Source of the DNA: Hydractinia symbiolongicarpus
Lineage: Eukaryota; Cnidaria; Hydrozoa; Anthoathecata; Hydractiniidae
Assembly (NCBI RefSeq): GCF_029227915.1
Contig: NC_079886.1
Span: 21,552,501-21,616,500, forward strand
Length of the DNA stretch: 64,000 bases
Direction of reading: 5' to 3'
The position numbers were made by a program, and so were the translations under genes. Under the pieces are notes generated by a model. That model saw nothing but the letters and a program-made list of their open reading frames with translations. It was not told where the DNA came from and did no database searches. Shown here in pieces: positions 11,186 through 23,000 of the stretch (position 1 is the first letter of the stretch; the number at the start of each line of letters is the position of its first letter).

Positions 11186-12340
11186 CTAAATATTTTCAGG
11201 GCAGTGAGGCCAGCACAAAGGCGTTTTTACGTCTCCATTCAAACCAGCTGCATGTTTCGGTAATTTCTTCTGATAATAATCATTTATGTAGATCAGTTTC
11301 TCCCTCACAGTGTTAATTGAGACAAAATGTTTGTTTTTATATGGAATTAACCATTTCGAATCGACACAGTCTGCGTTTTCTAATCGTCGCGTGTAGAGTG
11401 GAAACACGCCATTAAAATATATATCTTTTAAACCGTGAAAAATAAAGTCCTGTTCGCACCATAAACTATTCGTCAAGGATGCATCACGTACGGGACCATG
11501 ACCTCGTCTGTATATTTTAATTTGTTTAAACGTTCTGTGACCGTTTAATGCTTTTTGTACGCAGCTAATGAAATCAGTATATTCTATAGCCCATGACCAA
11601 AAGTTCTCACAATCCAAAAGGGACATATTGTTACTTTTGTTTAGAGTTTTCAATAAATGCACGTGCAATGCGCCGTTATCTTTATTTCTTGGTAGATTAT
11701 TATGAGCGCTGTGGTAGCTTGCCCACTTCAACAAATACGATTTACTAAATTCAGAATTTCTGATCAAATAGTTTCCGGCTTGTATTTCGCCATTATAAAA
11801 TCGTTCCAGATGAATGACGTCGTAACTTGAATCGATGTATTCTTCGACACAGCGAAAAGGATTTACGACGACATTATCTGCATCTAACATTAGCAACCAA
11901 TCATATTTGGGTAAAATTTGTGTTGCTAAGATACAGTGTCGACGAAACATAAGATCGTTATATATGCCGCAAGTTAGATCTTTATCGAAATCTTCGTGTA
12001 TTAAGAGGAAGAAATCGTAACCACGGGATTTGGCGTAACAGCGTAAATTGCTTATTGATTGTTCGAAAATCGATAAACCTTTATTATCAACTAAACTAAC
12101 AATTGCAACTCTACCATGAGTGTTTAGACATTTTTTAAATGGTATGCTGGCCAAGTCGGTTTTCATATATGTCGTTGCGTTATTATGGTTTTCTCGCAAA
12201 TACGTTGAATATATCGCATCCAGTGAGTTTGTATGTACACCCCAAACTTGTAAGTAAAAAACTAACAAAAACAACAAAATGATAAAAAATTGCATTGTAA
12301 ACATATTTAAAGTAAACAAAGATCTTGAAGAAAAGCTCAT
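11186..12340 (-). CDS. DUF273-type glycosyltransferase-like type II membrane protein (intronless)
   Basis: 384 aa in one uninterrupted exon. An N-terminal hydrophobic segment (about residues 14-33, after a short Ser/Arg-containing tip) acts as a signal anchor, placing the rest in the Golgi/ER lumen. Features of the DUF273 family: a DxD-type metal/nucleotide-sugar motif MLDADNVVVNP (DAD 153-155), GEIQAGNYLIRNS (184-196), DNGALHVHLL and LWCEQDFIFHGLKD with HG at 302-303. DUF273 is best known from nematodes, with glycosyltransferase resemblance; donor and acceptor sugars are unknown. The start is supported by an in-frame TGA five codons upstream of the ATG. An upstream ATG at 12386 opens an overlapping frame that may dampen translation. 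Glycosyltransferase activity is inferred. Confidence 0.8.
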   Translation of the reverse strand: MSFSSRSLFTLNMFTMQFFIILLFLLVFYLQVWGVHTNSLDAIYSTYLRENHNNATTYMKTDLASIPFKKCLNTHGRVAIVSLVDNKGLSIFEQSISNLRCYAKSRGYDFFLLIHEDFDKDLTCGIYNDLMFRRHCILATQILPKYDWLLMLDADNVVVNPFRCVEEYIDSSYDVIHLERFYNGEIQAGNYLIRNSEFSKSYLLKWASYHSAHNNLPRNKDNGALHVHLLKTLNKSNNMSLLDCENFWSWAIEYTDFISCVQKALNGHRTFKQIKIYRRGHGPVRDASLTNSLWCEQDFIFHGLKDIYFNGVFPLYTRRLENADCVDSKWLIPYKNKHFVSINTVREKLIYINDYYQKKLPKHAAGLNGDVKTPLCWPHCPENI

Positions 12341-13739
12341 AAAAGTTTTGTTTCAGCTTGCTCGTCCACTGGTTCTCCTTCTTCATTTAACTAATTTTGA
12401 AATGTATTAAATGTTTTTGTTGTCTTTCAGGAACTTGAAGAAATCACAATAATTAGACTGTTTCCATTTTTGTAAATATATAATTAAAACAATCCCCCAT
12501 AATTAAAAAAATTATGCAAGCTCTATTCATTTGAATGAAGTAAATAAATTTTATGACTTTATCATCGAAACTATACGAAAACAAGTTCTTATGCAATCAA
12601 CAAAAAAGTGAGTTCCCATTAGCCTGATGCATTAACTTTACAGAGTAGTTTTATTGGTTATTAGTGTGGTCACGTGGTTTAGACGCCCATGCTTTCTATC
12701 CCTACTTCCGCTAGTTGAGGAAGAATTCGCTGAAATAAGTAAATTCATTTTAATATCTATATTCTGAAATGATGTTATAGTAAGGTGGTCGACACTGAAC
12801 TGCCATAAACATAAATTGACGCTATGAAATGTCGGAAGATAACTATTATTGTATAAATTACTTTAGTTTTGTAGCCACAAAAAATTTAAAGAAGAGCAAT
12901 TTCAACATGAAGGGTTATCCTTATATAAAAAAAACGCTGCAGCTCCTGGATCGAGGTTGGGGCGAAGAGGCACATGGGTCACTGGTCTTTTTTAGTCATG
13001 ACGTTAACGTAACAGAGGGGTTATCAGGTCATTCGCATTCTATTTGGCGCAACAGTAGGTGTTTCGTATTTATGACGAATAACTAATTAAATATATCAGG
13101 AAAACGTTAAATGTTTTTGTAAAAACACTAACCACAAGTTAATTACGCAAAAGAAGTGAAAGAATGCTGGCAGACGTTTTTGAAGAATGTTTACAGTAGC
13201 TTGCCAAACATTGTTTACTGAAGCTATGACTCACAAAATGAATGGAAACCAAAGCAGAAAAAATAACACAAACACTGGCGGCGGCGACGGCAACGAGACG
13301 ACAACAACATAACATAGCAAAAACTACTCACAAAATTCTCGCTGATTAATTATTTTTCATATATCAAAGAAATATTAAGATTTGCTTCAACAATAGCCTT
13401 AGATTTGCATAGGACCAGGAAATTTAATCGGGACAGCTAACATCAATCCTATAATTTTAGAAAAACTGTACTTATTTTCAAAAAAATAAAAATCAATAAA
13501 ATGTGTTTTTGAAGTAACTTTTTTCTTTCTTCTTGATAGTATTCGGGTCTTACACATATATGAAGTATACAAAAAGAGCGACTTGATTCTGATGCACCCG
13601 TTGTTGCAAATAAATTTCATAAAATTATGTTATATTTGGCGGGAATAAAACTTCATCCCCAGGCGTTACGACCCACAATGCACGTGAATAGCAATATTAA
13701 TGAGACGAGGTTGTCAAATTTTTTCTTCTTTCCAACCAT
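12341..13739. other. Intergenic region
   Basis: No gene recognised. 12945-12962 holds CCTGGATCGAGGTTGGGG, one arm of the palindromic repeat at 53.82 kb. 13275-13310 is a short GGCGGCGACGGCAACGAGAC-type triplet-rich stretch. Confidence 0.5.
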
Positions 13740-15395
13740 TCAAACAGAAACTAAACCATGAAGACTTTCTATAGAGCTGCTACTTGCAAAGTTTTCGTTC
13801 TTCTTCTCCAAGATGGCTAGCAAAGGATAGCTAGGAGTTGGTGTTGGACTACACGGCATCATAATGGATGGTTCAGAGCTTCGTCTTCTGCGATCAAAAT
13901 CATAATCAGTATGCATTAACGAGAATGATGCGTCTCGTCTTGTTTCAAGTCGAAACGAACGATCAAAACAACCTTTTCTAGCAAGTTTAAAATATTTGTA
14001 TATATTTACACTAAAACATAGATTTGATAGGATGTAGATACTTGATATTATGATTATGAAGGTATTGAAGTCTTGAAGTTTCGTCGCCAGTATGACATAA
14101 AGTGATACACTGAGTTGGTATAAACAATTCACGATTGTAACACACGCCCATATGAAAATGTATTTTTGGTATTTCTGCTGTTGGACGGTGATAGAAAATA
14201 ATCCTGCTATGCTACACAACAGTTGACAACCCTGTAGAGTTATATGCATGTAAAGAATGTATATAAGTTCACTGGATATGATTGATTTTTCTGGTATATA
14301 AACAGTGCTTAGGGTCACACCATAACAAAATTGTTGAGCACACAATATCTAAATAAAAATAAAAGTGAAATGTAATTGAAGAAACACTGTGCAGAAATTT
14401 TTTGTATGGGAAGTAATACATGAAATAACAAATCCTAGCCTAAAAATTATAAACATTATATCAGATACTATAAATAATGAATTTATAAATAGCAATATGT
14501 TTTATATGCTTTACACATTTTTTTGTGTTTTGTAAGAACAATTTTATAAGAACATCGGCATTGGCGACAAAATAAAAACAGGCCAAGACTTAAATTATTA
14601 TCATAAAAACTAAGGGCAACGCGAATTTTTATAAATAAAGATAATCCCGGATGCTTGTGATCGTTTATTTTCTCATATACAATATAATAGTATTAGCGCG
14701 ATTGTTCATGAACAAAATTATGAAACTGCATTAGCAACAAAATCACCCCATTTTCTCATCTAAACACTTACATTTAAAAGGGAATCTAGAAAAAAAAAAA
14801 TTAAAACAAAATAAGAACAAATCCGGCAGAAAGAGGCTCAAACTCGTTTTCAGAGCATTTTGCCATTCTGATTAACTTGATATCGGCATCTTTGTAATAA
14901 AAGCTCAGGGACCAAAAGGCCCTGGGCACGAGGAAGAAAGAGCCTTAAAAATTAAGAAACCTAACGTCATTTTAGATTTACTAGTTTGAAAATATGTATT
15001 ATGAATTCTGTTGATAGCTAAGTAGCATCAAGGCTCAATTTCTACAATTCTATTGCTGCCAAGTTGATTTGATTTGACAAAATCAATCTGATTTAACAAA
15101 AAATCGAAAGTGAAAATCGAAAAATTGGACATAACAATAGACAGACATTGTATCAGTTGTTATATTTTTCATTATGTAAAATACACTCTTCCGTTTCACG
15201 CCTCTCTCATCGTGTGTCAGTGACAACTACACGGAAGCCGGAAAGATATTAAACATTCCTAGCTACCTATTTAGAGATGAAACCTATAGAATATAAGTAT
15301 ATAAAAATTCTTACAATATGGATGAATGCAATAACCAGAACCCCAATTCTTAAATCAAAACAAAAACAACATGAAGAAAGATCAGCACTGTACAT
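13740..15395 (-). CDS. Four-pass membrane protein with Cys-rich N-terminus, 229 aa
   Basis: Two exons: 15395-15315 (27 codons from ATG) and 14348-13740 (TGA); both splice sites are canonical and phase 0. The N-terminus MYSADLSSCCFCFDLRIG is followed by TM1 (about 15-37), TM2 (53-80), TM3 (90-113), TM4 (123-146) and a roughly 80-residue cytosolic tail rich in Arg, Ser and Pro. The tail has RRRRSSEPS and a possible Tyr-based sorting motif YPLL at 201-204. The layout (Cys-rich CCFCF before TM1, four TMs, polar tail) recalls LAPTM-like or DUF4728-like small endosomal membrane proteins, but I cannot assign a family. The 966-bp intron (15314-14349) shows nothing notable. Function unknown; an endo-lysosomal location is an inference from the tail motif. 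Confidence 0.75.
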
Positions 15396-17129
15396 CTCTC
15401 TTCAAACGGCTTGTTCTACCACGTTTACTTAAAGTTTAAACCGAATGAATGATTCCTGTAGATTATTGTTTCCTGTTCTCATTTGAGTTAGTTCTTAAGG
15501 AGCAATTAGGAGTGTAGTTATTCCATATTGACAATAGATCGCACTAATAATGTCATCAGAATATACTGTTTTGTTCGTTGGGTGTCCAAGGGTTATACTG
15601 CGACCTTTTATTGTTAACATAAGGTTTAAGGTGTATATTCTCCTACTAACTACACACAAAGATTTTTATATGTGTGTCATTTTGGTATCGAACTATCGTT
15701 TTTACCCAATTTCTTATGTTTTTAGCACTGTTCTCAACTTTTCAATGAATTAAAAAAATAAACATAGATATAAAGTCTTCTTGGATGTTGCGATTTTTTT
15801 ATAAGAAAAGATCTTTTTGTTTTACATGAATGTTCTAACGTTTTAGCAAAAATCATCTTGATATATTCTTATCACTTAAGATTGAAGTTCTAAAAATGCA
15901 ACCTGCTATAAAAAATGGACTGTTGTTTAAACAACCTAATTCAACTGGCAGACAAAACCCGTGAAGTCTGAGAAAATACATTTCACATCAATGTTTCAAG
16001 TTTATACCAGTTAACAAAGAATAACAAAACAGAAGTTTGTTTGTATTCCACTAGGATGCAAGCAAAATTTCAAGATGGACATATTCTTAGGATATTCTTA
16101 AATTCTTATTGAATTTCGTCTTGAATATTCTTATAGAGTGTATTCTTATAGAAAAGACAGCGTGTAAACATCACCATTTTGGTTTCGAAGTAGTTGTGAT
16201 ACAGCTACAACCTAAGCACAGTTCAAGAAACAAGGATGCTAAATGATGGGCGCTCATTCAAGCACATACTTAAGCCGGTTTTATCTTCATCTATTCTACC
16301 ACTCGGGAGAGTAGAAAGAAACGTAGTGTTGGAGGGAAATGATATAGTGTCTACCCATGGCTGGTTATGGTCTGTTTAGATTATTGCTACAGGCCTTTCA
16401 CTTAAAAGAACAAGTTTACGTTCAAAAAAATACAAAACAAATCGAAGAACTGAATGTCATAAAAAAAACAAAAAAACAAAAAAAAAAACGGGGAGAGATT
16501 GAACTTTAAGAGAAGAAAAAAATTAATTTTGATGATCACTTTTCGATTTGTGTTTCATTTTATCTGTTCCGTTATCAATAATTTTTAATATGTCCACTTG
16601 TTAGATCTTAATTCCTCAAATACATCCCGCCTGTCTTGTCAATCAACAAAATTGTTTTGATCGCTTTGTCATAAAGACTTCTTTTTTTGGAAATTCAAAA
16701 TACACTATTTGTTAAGCTGTTTTGCTATCACAGAAAAAGGAAAAAAAAAACAACTAAACATTATGCTTTTTTTACAATACAGTAATTCTGGTCTGCATTA
16801 TATACACCTATTGGCATGTCTCAAATTTCAAGAACAGCGAAAGTTAATAAACACAATAATAATTTATCCTTTGATCCACAAAAGTTAATGTTCGCGAAAA
16901 AACAAAAATACAACAATAACAAAAACAAAAACAAAAAACAAATTTAGTCACGCAAATATATGACAGCATAGTTAGTTCCAATTTAGTGATAAAAGAATAA
17001 GTAAGGTTTTAATTCTTGTCGCAAAATATCCAAAGAGCTCGAAAATTCGCGGATTGCCCATTTGCGGAGATATCTATCCACGTGAGTTATGTGCGTTTTA
17101 AATAAGATTTATAAATACATCTTTCAATG

Positions 17130-17315
17130 TTAATACACCTTCTCGAATTCTGCTATTTCTCAAATTTGTTAAAAAAAAATAAATGTGATTTTTAAAACCT
17201 CACCTGAAACTTTATAAAATGTGAGATCTTCAGATCCATACTGCAAACAAACAACCTGTTAAACCAGTTTTTTATTATTTAAATAATTGACCTCTGCTTG
17301 AAACTGGACTATTGA
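17130..17315 (+). repeat. Interspersed repeat, copy 1 (inverted copy at 39.2 kb)
   Basis: Shares blocks such as AAATGTGATTTTTAAA, TAAAATGTGA.ATCTTCAGA, ACAAACAACCTGTT and AATTGACCTCTGCTTGAAAC with the reverse complement of 39175-39350. The two copies are about 22 kb apart in opposite orientation, consistent with a mobile family. Confidence 0.75.
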
Positions 17316-19139
17316 CCCTTACAACCAACTTGTAGAGGCGTCAATACACCAATCCCACACATCGCGAACGCATTCATATTATAGAGACCTGAAAACCATG
17401 AGTGGTGGAAAAATTCAAGGGATCATTCACCAAAACTAACAACATTTATACGTAAATATAGATTTTGATATGGTAGCAAAGGTGAAAGTTGAAGAATTAA
17501 ATGCCTTTTTAACACTTCGTAATTTAATCGTTATTTGAAAAAGGGAAAGTTAAGGGCAAGAGTGTTCGATGCTATGGAAAGTAAAGCTGAAATTGAGCTC
17601 GAGCTAAAAAAAGACTATAAAAGTTAAATTCAGATTTGACAACAACTATCTCAGATAATCAAGATACCTCATGGATGGTGTTATGAAGCAGATAGCATGA
17701 CGTTTTAGCTTTTATCGTGCCCTAACAATTTTAACTATTTAATGTTTTATCCTCGCAGAACTGGGTAGCAAAGATTTAAGTGATTAGAAAAAATTGCAAA
17801 ACTTATATCTGGTTGATTGGAGCCATAAATTAACCGGCAGCTCTTATTGTATATTTAAAGGGTAATGTAAAAAGTCGCAAAGCTTTATTGATTACCAATA
17901 TAAATTTTGGTCAATTAAAAAAAATTAAAAAAAGGTAATTTATCATTGACTTCATCATTAATTCATTAACTTTTTTATTTAACAAATTTTTTCCTTACAG
18001 TATAACATCAAAACCAAAATAATTCTTAGTCGCTTCTGTAAGAGCTCAAAACCCATATTCAAAGATGGATCTGGATTAGGAGCAGTGGAAACACTGACAA
18101 CAAAATGAAATAAGCAGCCTATATTACTTTCAACAGCAGTTCATTTTGATTTATTACGTCCTTCTCCCTTTAAAAGTCTAATCCAAATTCTGTCTTTGCT
18201 CGTTGTTGTTTTTAACACTGAAAAACAGTAAAAAAAGGTCGTCCTCATTCATATATTTCTTGACATTGTGGTGTACATCACACAGTTTTTTCTTTTAATT
18301 TTTATTGGATATTTGTACAGACAATAATAGCACAGTTAACGTAGTTTAACGCCCTGGCGTGTAAATGGGGTGTACATGATTGTTAGTAACAAAGGGTGTA
18401 AACTATTTTTAATCTACAATACATAATTATATACATAAATGATAAGTGTCTGATATATCGACATATTCGAACTTTCAAAATGAGCTCAACATGCAGAAAT
18501 TAAAAATATTTTTCGTACTTCCATTCCAACATGATAAAAAATCTGCTACCAGAATTTTCAAAGTTACTATTTTATCCCTTTCTATAACAGAATTTAAAAA
18601 CAAATCCACATTCTCAGATTTATTTCTTGGGTATAAACATTCAACTGTCAAAAGTGTCAATTGAATGTTTCTCAACAACAGTTCTTATATTAAAAAGGAA
18701 CACTAAACAAGAAAGAGATAATAAAAACTAATGAAAAAGATAATAAAAAATAGTAAAAAAAGTAGAACATGTATCATAAACAAGTGTACACACTGAGAGA
18801 TTGTCTGGTCTCTGAATTTATTGTGGTCTCATGTCTCCCAAAGTTTACCTGAAAGTGCATCAATCTACCTTTGTAAACAAAGAAAACTTGGAAACTGAGC
18901 ACCACAATTAACCAATTAACGCGTACACAGTACACATGTGATCAAGCCGATCGTAAGAGATCGATAAAGTATAGTATGTTAACGAAATAATACACTAATA
19001 TATATAAGCCAGTTAAACCTTATAAATGCCATCTTTTTATGGCGCCGAAGTGTCTTCCCTAAATTTAAAAGCTATAGGGATATTTTGGTGATAAATGCAA
19101 GACAGTGAACGAGCTTTGATTTCGATAACCGAAAAGCGT

Positions 19140-19375
19140 GTTCGATTACCGAGCGACTTATTCAATTACTGAGTATAGTATTCGATGACAGAGCAACACA
19201 CCTGATTATCGAAAACGCATTCGATTACCGTGGAATGTATTCAATTGCCGAGTAACAATCGATTACCGTGTAACATATTCGATTACTGAGTAACGTATTC
19301 GATTATCGAGTAACCCATTCGATTATCGATTAACGTATTCGATTATTGATTAACGTATTCGATTACTGTATAACA
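19140..19375 (+). repeat. 20-bp minisatellite (ATTCGATTACTGAGTAACGT)
   Basis: About eleven imperfect copies of a unit consisting of ATTCGATTA plus variants of CTGAGTAACGT. The right half has perfect 20-bp spacing and the left half is eroded. Lies about 650 bp beyond the ARHGAP stop codon. Confidence 0.85.
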
Positions 19376-19957
19376 AATTTTAACGAACCTTTTTCATATC
19401 AGAAAAAGAACAAAAAACGATGTATTAAACATTTTTAGGAACACAAGGATACACTGTATAAATGAAGCACGATGCAAGGTCTTAAGGAATGCTAAAATGG
19501 TCAAAAACAGCGAAATATTTCTATTGTAAAGTACAACAAAATATGCCGATGTCTACAAGTACAAAACTTTAAACAAAAAATAAATAGCACATATGTACAA
19601 AACAGTATAAAAATAACAAAAAAAGTAATAAAGGTCTATATGTTTTCTATACAAAATTTTGTAGTGTTTTCTTTCTAACAAATGCATACAAGGGAGGGGT
19701 TTCTAATTAAAGCTATCAAAAATACTATAAATTTTTAGCTCTCCTAATACAAAGTAGGTCCAGACTTTCCGAAATTTTAAAATAACAGTCAAATGCCACA
19801 TAGCATTTTAAATAAATATTAGGATATTTATTCCATACTATTTTTAGAAAGCTTTTTTTATGGCTTAAATTGACGGTTTTGTATAGTAAAAGTCTGACTC
19901 CCCCTCTGAATCTCCCTCTTACATGCCCTTTTATCAGATCCAGATAAGATCCCACTT

Positions 19958-19963
19958 TTTATT
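19958..19963 (-). terminator. Poly(A) signal AATAAA of the ARHGAP gene
   Basis: TTTATT on the plus strand, i.e. AATAAA on the coding strand, 55 bp downstream of the stop codon at 20018-20020. Distance and orientation are right for the 3' end. Confidence 0.55.
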
Positions 19964-20017
19964 AAGATCCCGTTGTATTACGTGCCTGAGAGTATTAGTT
20001 GGTTACAAAAGAAATAG

Positions 20018-23000
20018 CTACCGTGGATATAATTTGCTGTAATTTAGGTCACTATAAGTTGTGTCTAACAACGGTGACGTTCGGTCATTTGCCTTATTGT
20101 TTTTAGTCCTCCTCGTCGGCCCTGATAAACTTCGATTAAGAACTTGATGATTGGCAACGGGCCGTACCCTATGACTTTCAGAATTAACTCGTCTAGGTTG
20201 CGAATCCAAAGTATTGCAGGCCGTTTGAAAGCTCTGAAGTATGCCGGTAATCTTTTCACGATCTTCAGCATTGTTTGAATTGTCGGACAATAATTCCGTC
20301 ACTTGTTTCAAGTACCGGTCTAGTTTTTCAGATTGCGACTCGGACAAAGTCGAAGTTGGCTTTAAGTCGTTTATTTTTTTTAACTTAGCCGACTGTGACG
20401 TAGTTTCTGTTGGAGATTTCGTGCTACTATCGCGCGCTTTCGATAATATATTTCGTACTCTTTTATCGTTTTCTTCCTGTTTTTGATTCAAGTTGTCTGT
20501 ACGTGTCGATAATTCGGGATAATATGTTGCCATAGATGGAAAGTCGGTACGTCGTACGATAGTCGGGCTCAGCAACGGATTTCTTCTCAGAGCTTCTTCT
20601 TCTCGCGTAGATTCGTCTTTCGATTCGGAACTGGTTCTTTTCATGCGATTATTACCAATTACACTTGTAATTATATTTAATGCAGCAGTTTTGTCTTTAG
20701 GGGGATTTAATATTCTACGAGAAATATTCTTGCTGCCAGATAGCCACCAATCAGCATTCGGACCACTCTCTGGCGTTTTTGCACTGCTTATAGTTACTGC
20801 TGGTGACAGCGATTTCGTTGTAGCCGCTTTTTCTTCTGTTTTTATCTCTGATTGGGCTAACTCCTTCATATCGCCTTCATAATCCGGGTCAATCAAAGCT
20901 CGGATTTTTTCTTCATAGTCATTACCGTCACCCGGCATAATGGAGTATAACTCGCGTTTAGATGCTCGAGGGCTAACAGGTAAATTCATACGGCGTCGCA
21001 TGTCCGATCGTTTTAATACAGTTGAATTATCATCAACATTATCTGAGGCATTTTGGGTATCATTCTTTGCTCTATGTCTTCTACCACTTTTTGTAGTATC
21101 CCTTCTCCGAAATCCCATTTCTTTTTCCTCTTCAACAGTTTTACAAGGAGGGACGACAACGATGGATTTCTGCAGAGGTGGCGATCTCTCATCATTGCTG
21201 CTGCAACTACCAATCGATTGTTGTCTCGGATATGCGATTCTACGTTCGATACGCGGGCTAGGTGCTGACGCTGACTCTAACGATGCTTTTCTACTGCTTT
21301 GCGCGCCGCTATCGCTATACACGCTCATATTATCATCGCTGTCCATCCTCTGAGGACTCGTCACACCACTGTCATTACCGTCATCGTTTCCGTAAGGTTT
21401 AGTCCTCTCCAACTGAGGGCTTAACTCAGGAGATCGCAGCCCTGTAGTAAACTGCATGCGTACCTCGGAGTTCAACAACACATTTCCAATCTTTGTCGTC
21501 GTGAGGCCGTTGTCACTCTCTCGCCGTATCGGAATGCTGTTAGTGTTTGTATTAATATGACGTATTTCTTTTGATCGGTATTTGCCGGATTTTGTTTTGT
21601 CGTTTTTATTTATGGTAGGAGGAGATTGCGAGTAACAACCCGATTCTTCGTCCGTTTCAATTTCATCATCCGGTTGATTTGTCTTAGAAGACTTCTTTTG
21701 CGATCTTGGCGACACAACTTTAGTACCAGTACTTCGTAATTTCATTGAGATATTAGACTTTAACGTCGAAAACTTTTTTCCCTGAAAAAATACGACAGGT
21801 TAGACAAAGTTACTTAATGCCAGAGAAAAAACAACTGCTAAGGTGTATCGCCTCAAATGTTTGGTGCTACATAAAGAAAGCATGCAAAAAATACGCTGAA
21901 AAGACCAAAAATGTTGCAACATTACATTTCTAAAATCACCCTTTCTCCATTCTTACAACTAAACAGGACTTTTCTGGCTTTTGTTAAGCATTATACATGT
22001 GAATAAACATTACCTTTTTGGAACTTGTCTCGTTATCTAAAAAGAAACAAACTCTTAAACTTACAAAATGTTATGAAAAGCGCTACTAATGCACTCTCAT
22101 GGAGTGTAAGAAATGCTGCGGCCGAAAAGCCGGTGTATCAACGCTACAAGCCCAGGGTTTCCTGAAGTAATGCGTGCAATCATACACCGAGATAAACAAG
22201 ACAACAACGTACCTTGTTCTGTAGTGTTGACTTGTTGAGTCAAACAATCCATTAGTTGTCTCGATACACCAACACTAATAACGTCACTCTCAATCTAAAT
22301 AAGAAACATTAGCATGTCAAAAGCAATAAAGCGATATACTACTATCACCAGCAGTAACATCCAGCCTAGTTTTATTAAAGCCCTGATACAAGTTGTAACG
22401 AATAAGCGAGGGTTAGTTTCTATTGAGAGTCATCTTTATACACTTTTGTCATTGGTTATAAGACTACAATAATTAGCCTACTAAGTAAGTTTGCAAAACA
22501 ATATTCTTTTTTTTTGCATCTTGTAACAAATACTCATGTGAAATATTTTCGCACCTCCATTTGGATTGGTCGGCCACAATCTTCATCAAATGAAAACATC
22601 CAATCACACTAAACAGAATATTAGATCTCACGTAAACAATGCGCGAAACTAAATTAAAATAATCAGTATTTCTGTTCCGTGTAATGTTTAATCCAATAAC
22701 AAAATTTTATTTGCTAATCTGAAAAAAAATCAGCATTTTCTGAAATATATCTCCCACAAGCGCAATTCGATGGAACGGATAAACATACTTGTTTAATAAA
22801 AGTTTCTACAATCTTGCATTGATCCGACATGTCCTGTACCATGGCTGTTACTGTGTTCGTGCGAATGATGTTAGGACCAAATACAATGGCCATATTCTCA
22901 GGACCCATCTACAACAAGGAAAATGAATACATGTCATCATAATACAATCAAAGTGATGAAAAAATCAATGTTGCTTTCTTTACCTTTAAACTACTTGTTG

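Larger units (their letters stand above)
15396..20017. other. Intergenic region upstream of the four-pass gene and downstream of ARHGAP
   Basis: 4.6 kb without a supported gene. Contains an interspersed repeat copy (17130-17315), CGCGAA-type palindromic fragments (16875-17065), a 20-bp tandem array (19140-19375) and the ARHGAP poly(A) signal (19958-19963). Short open frames at 15550-15753 and 18446-18678 have no family features. Confidence 0.6.
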
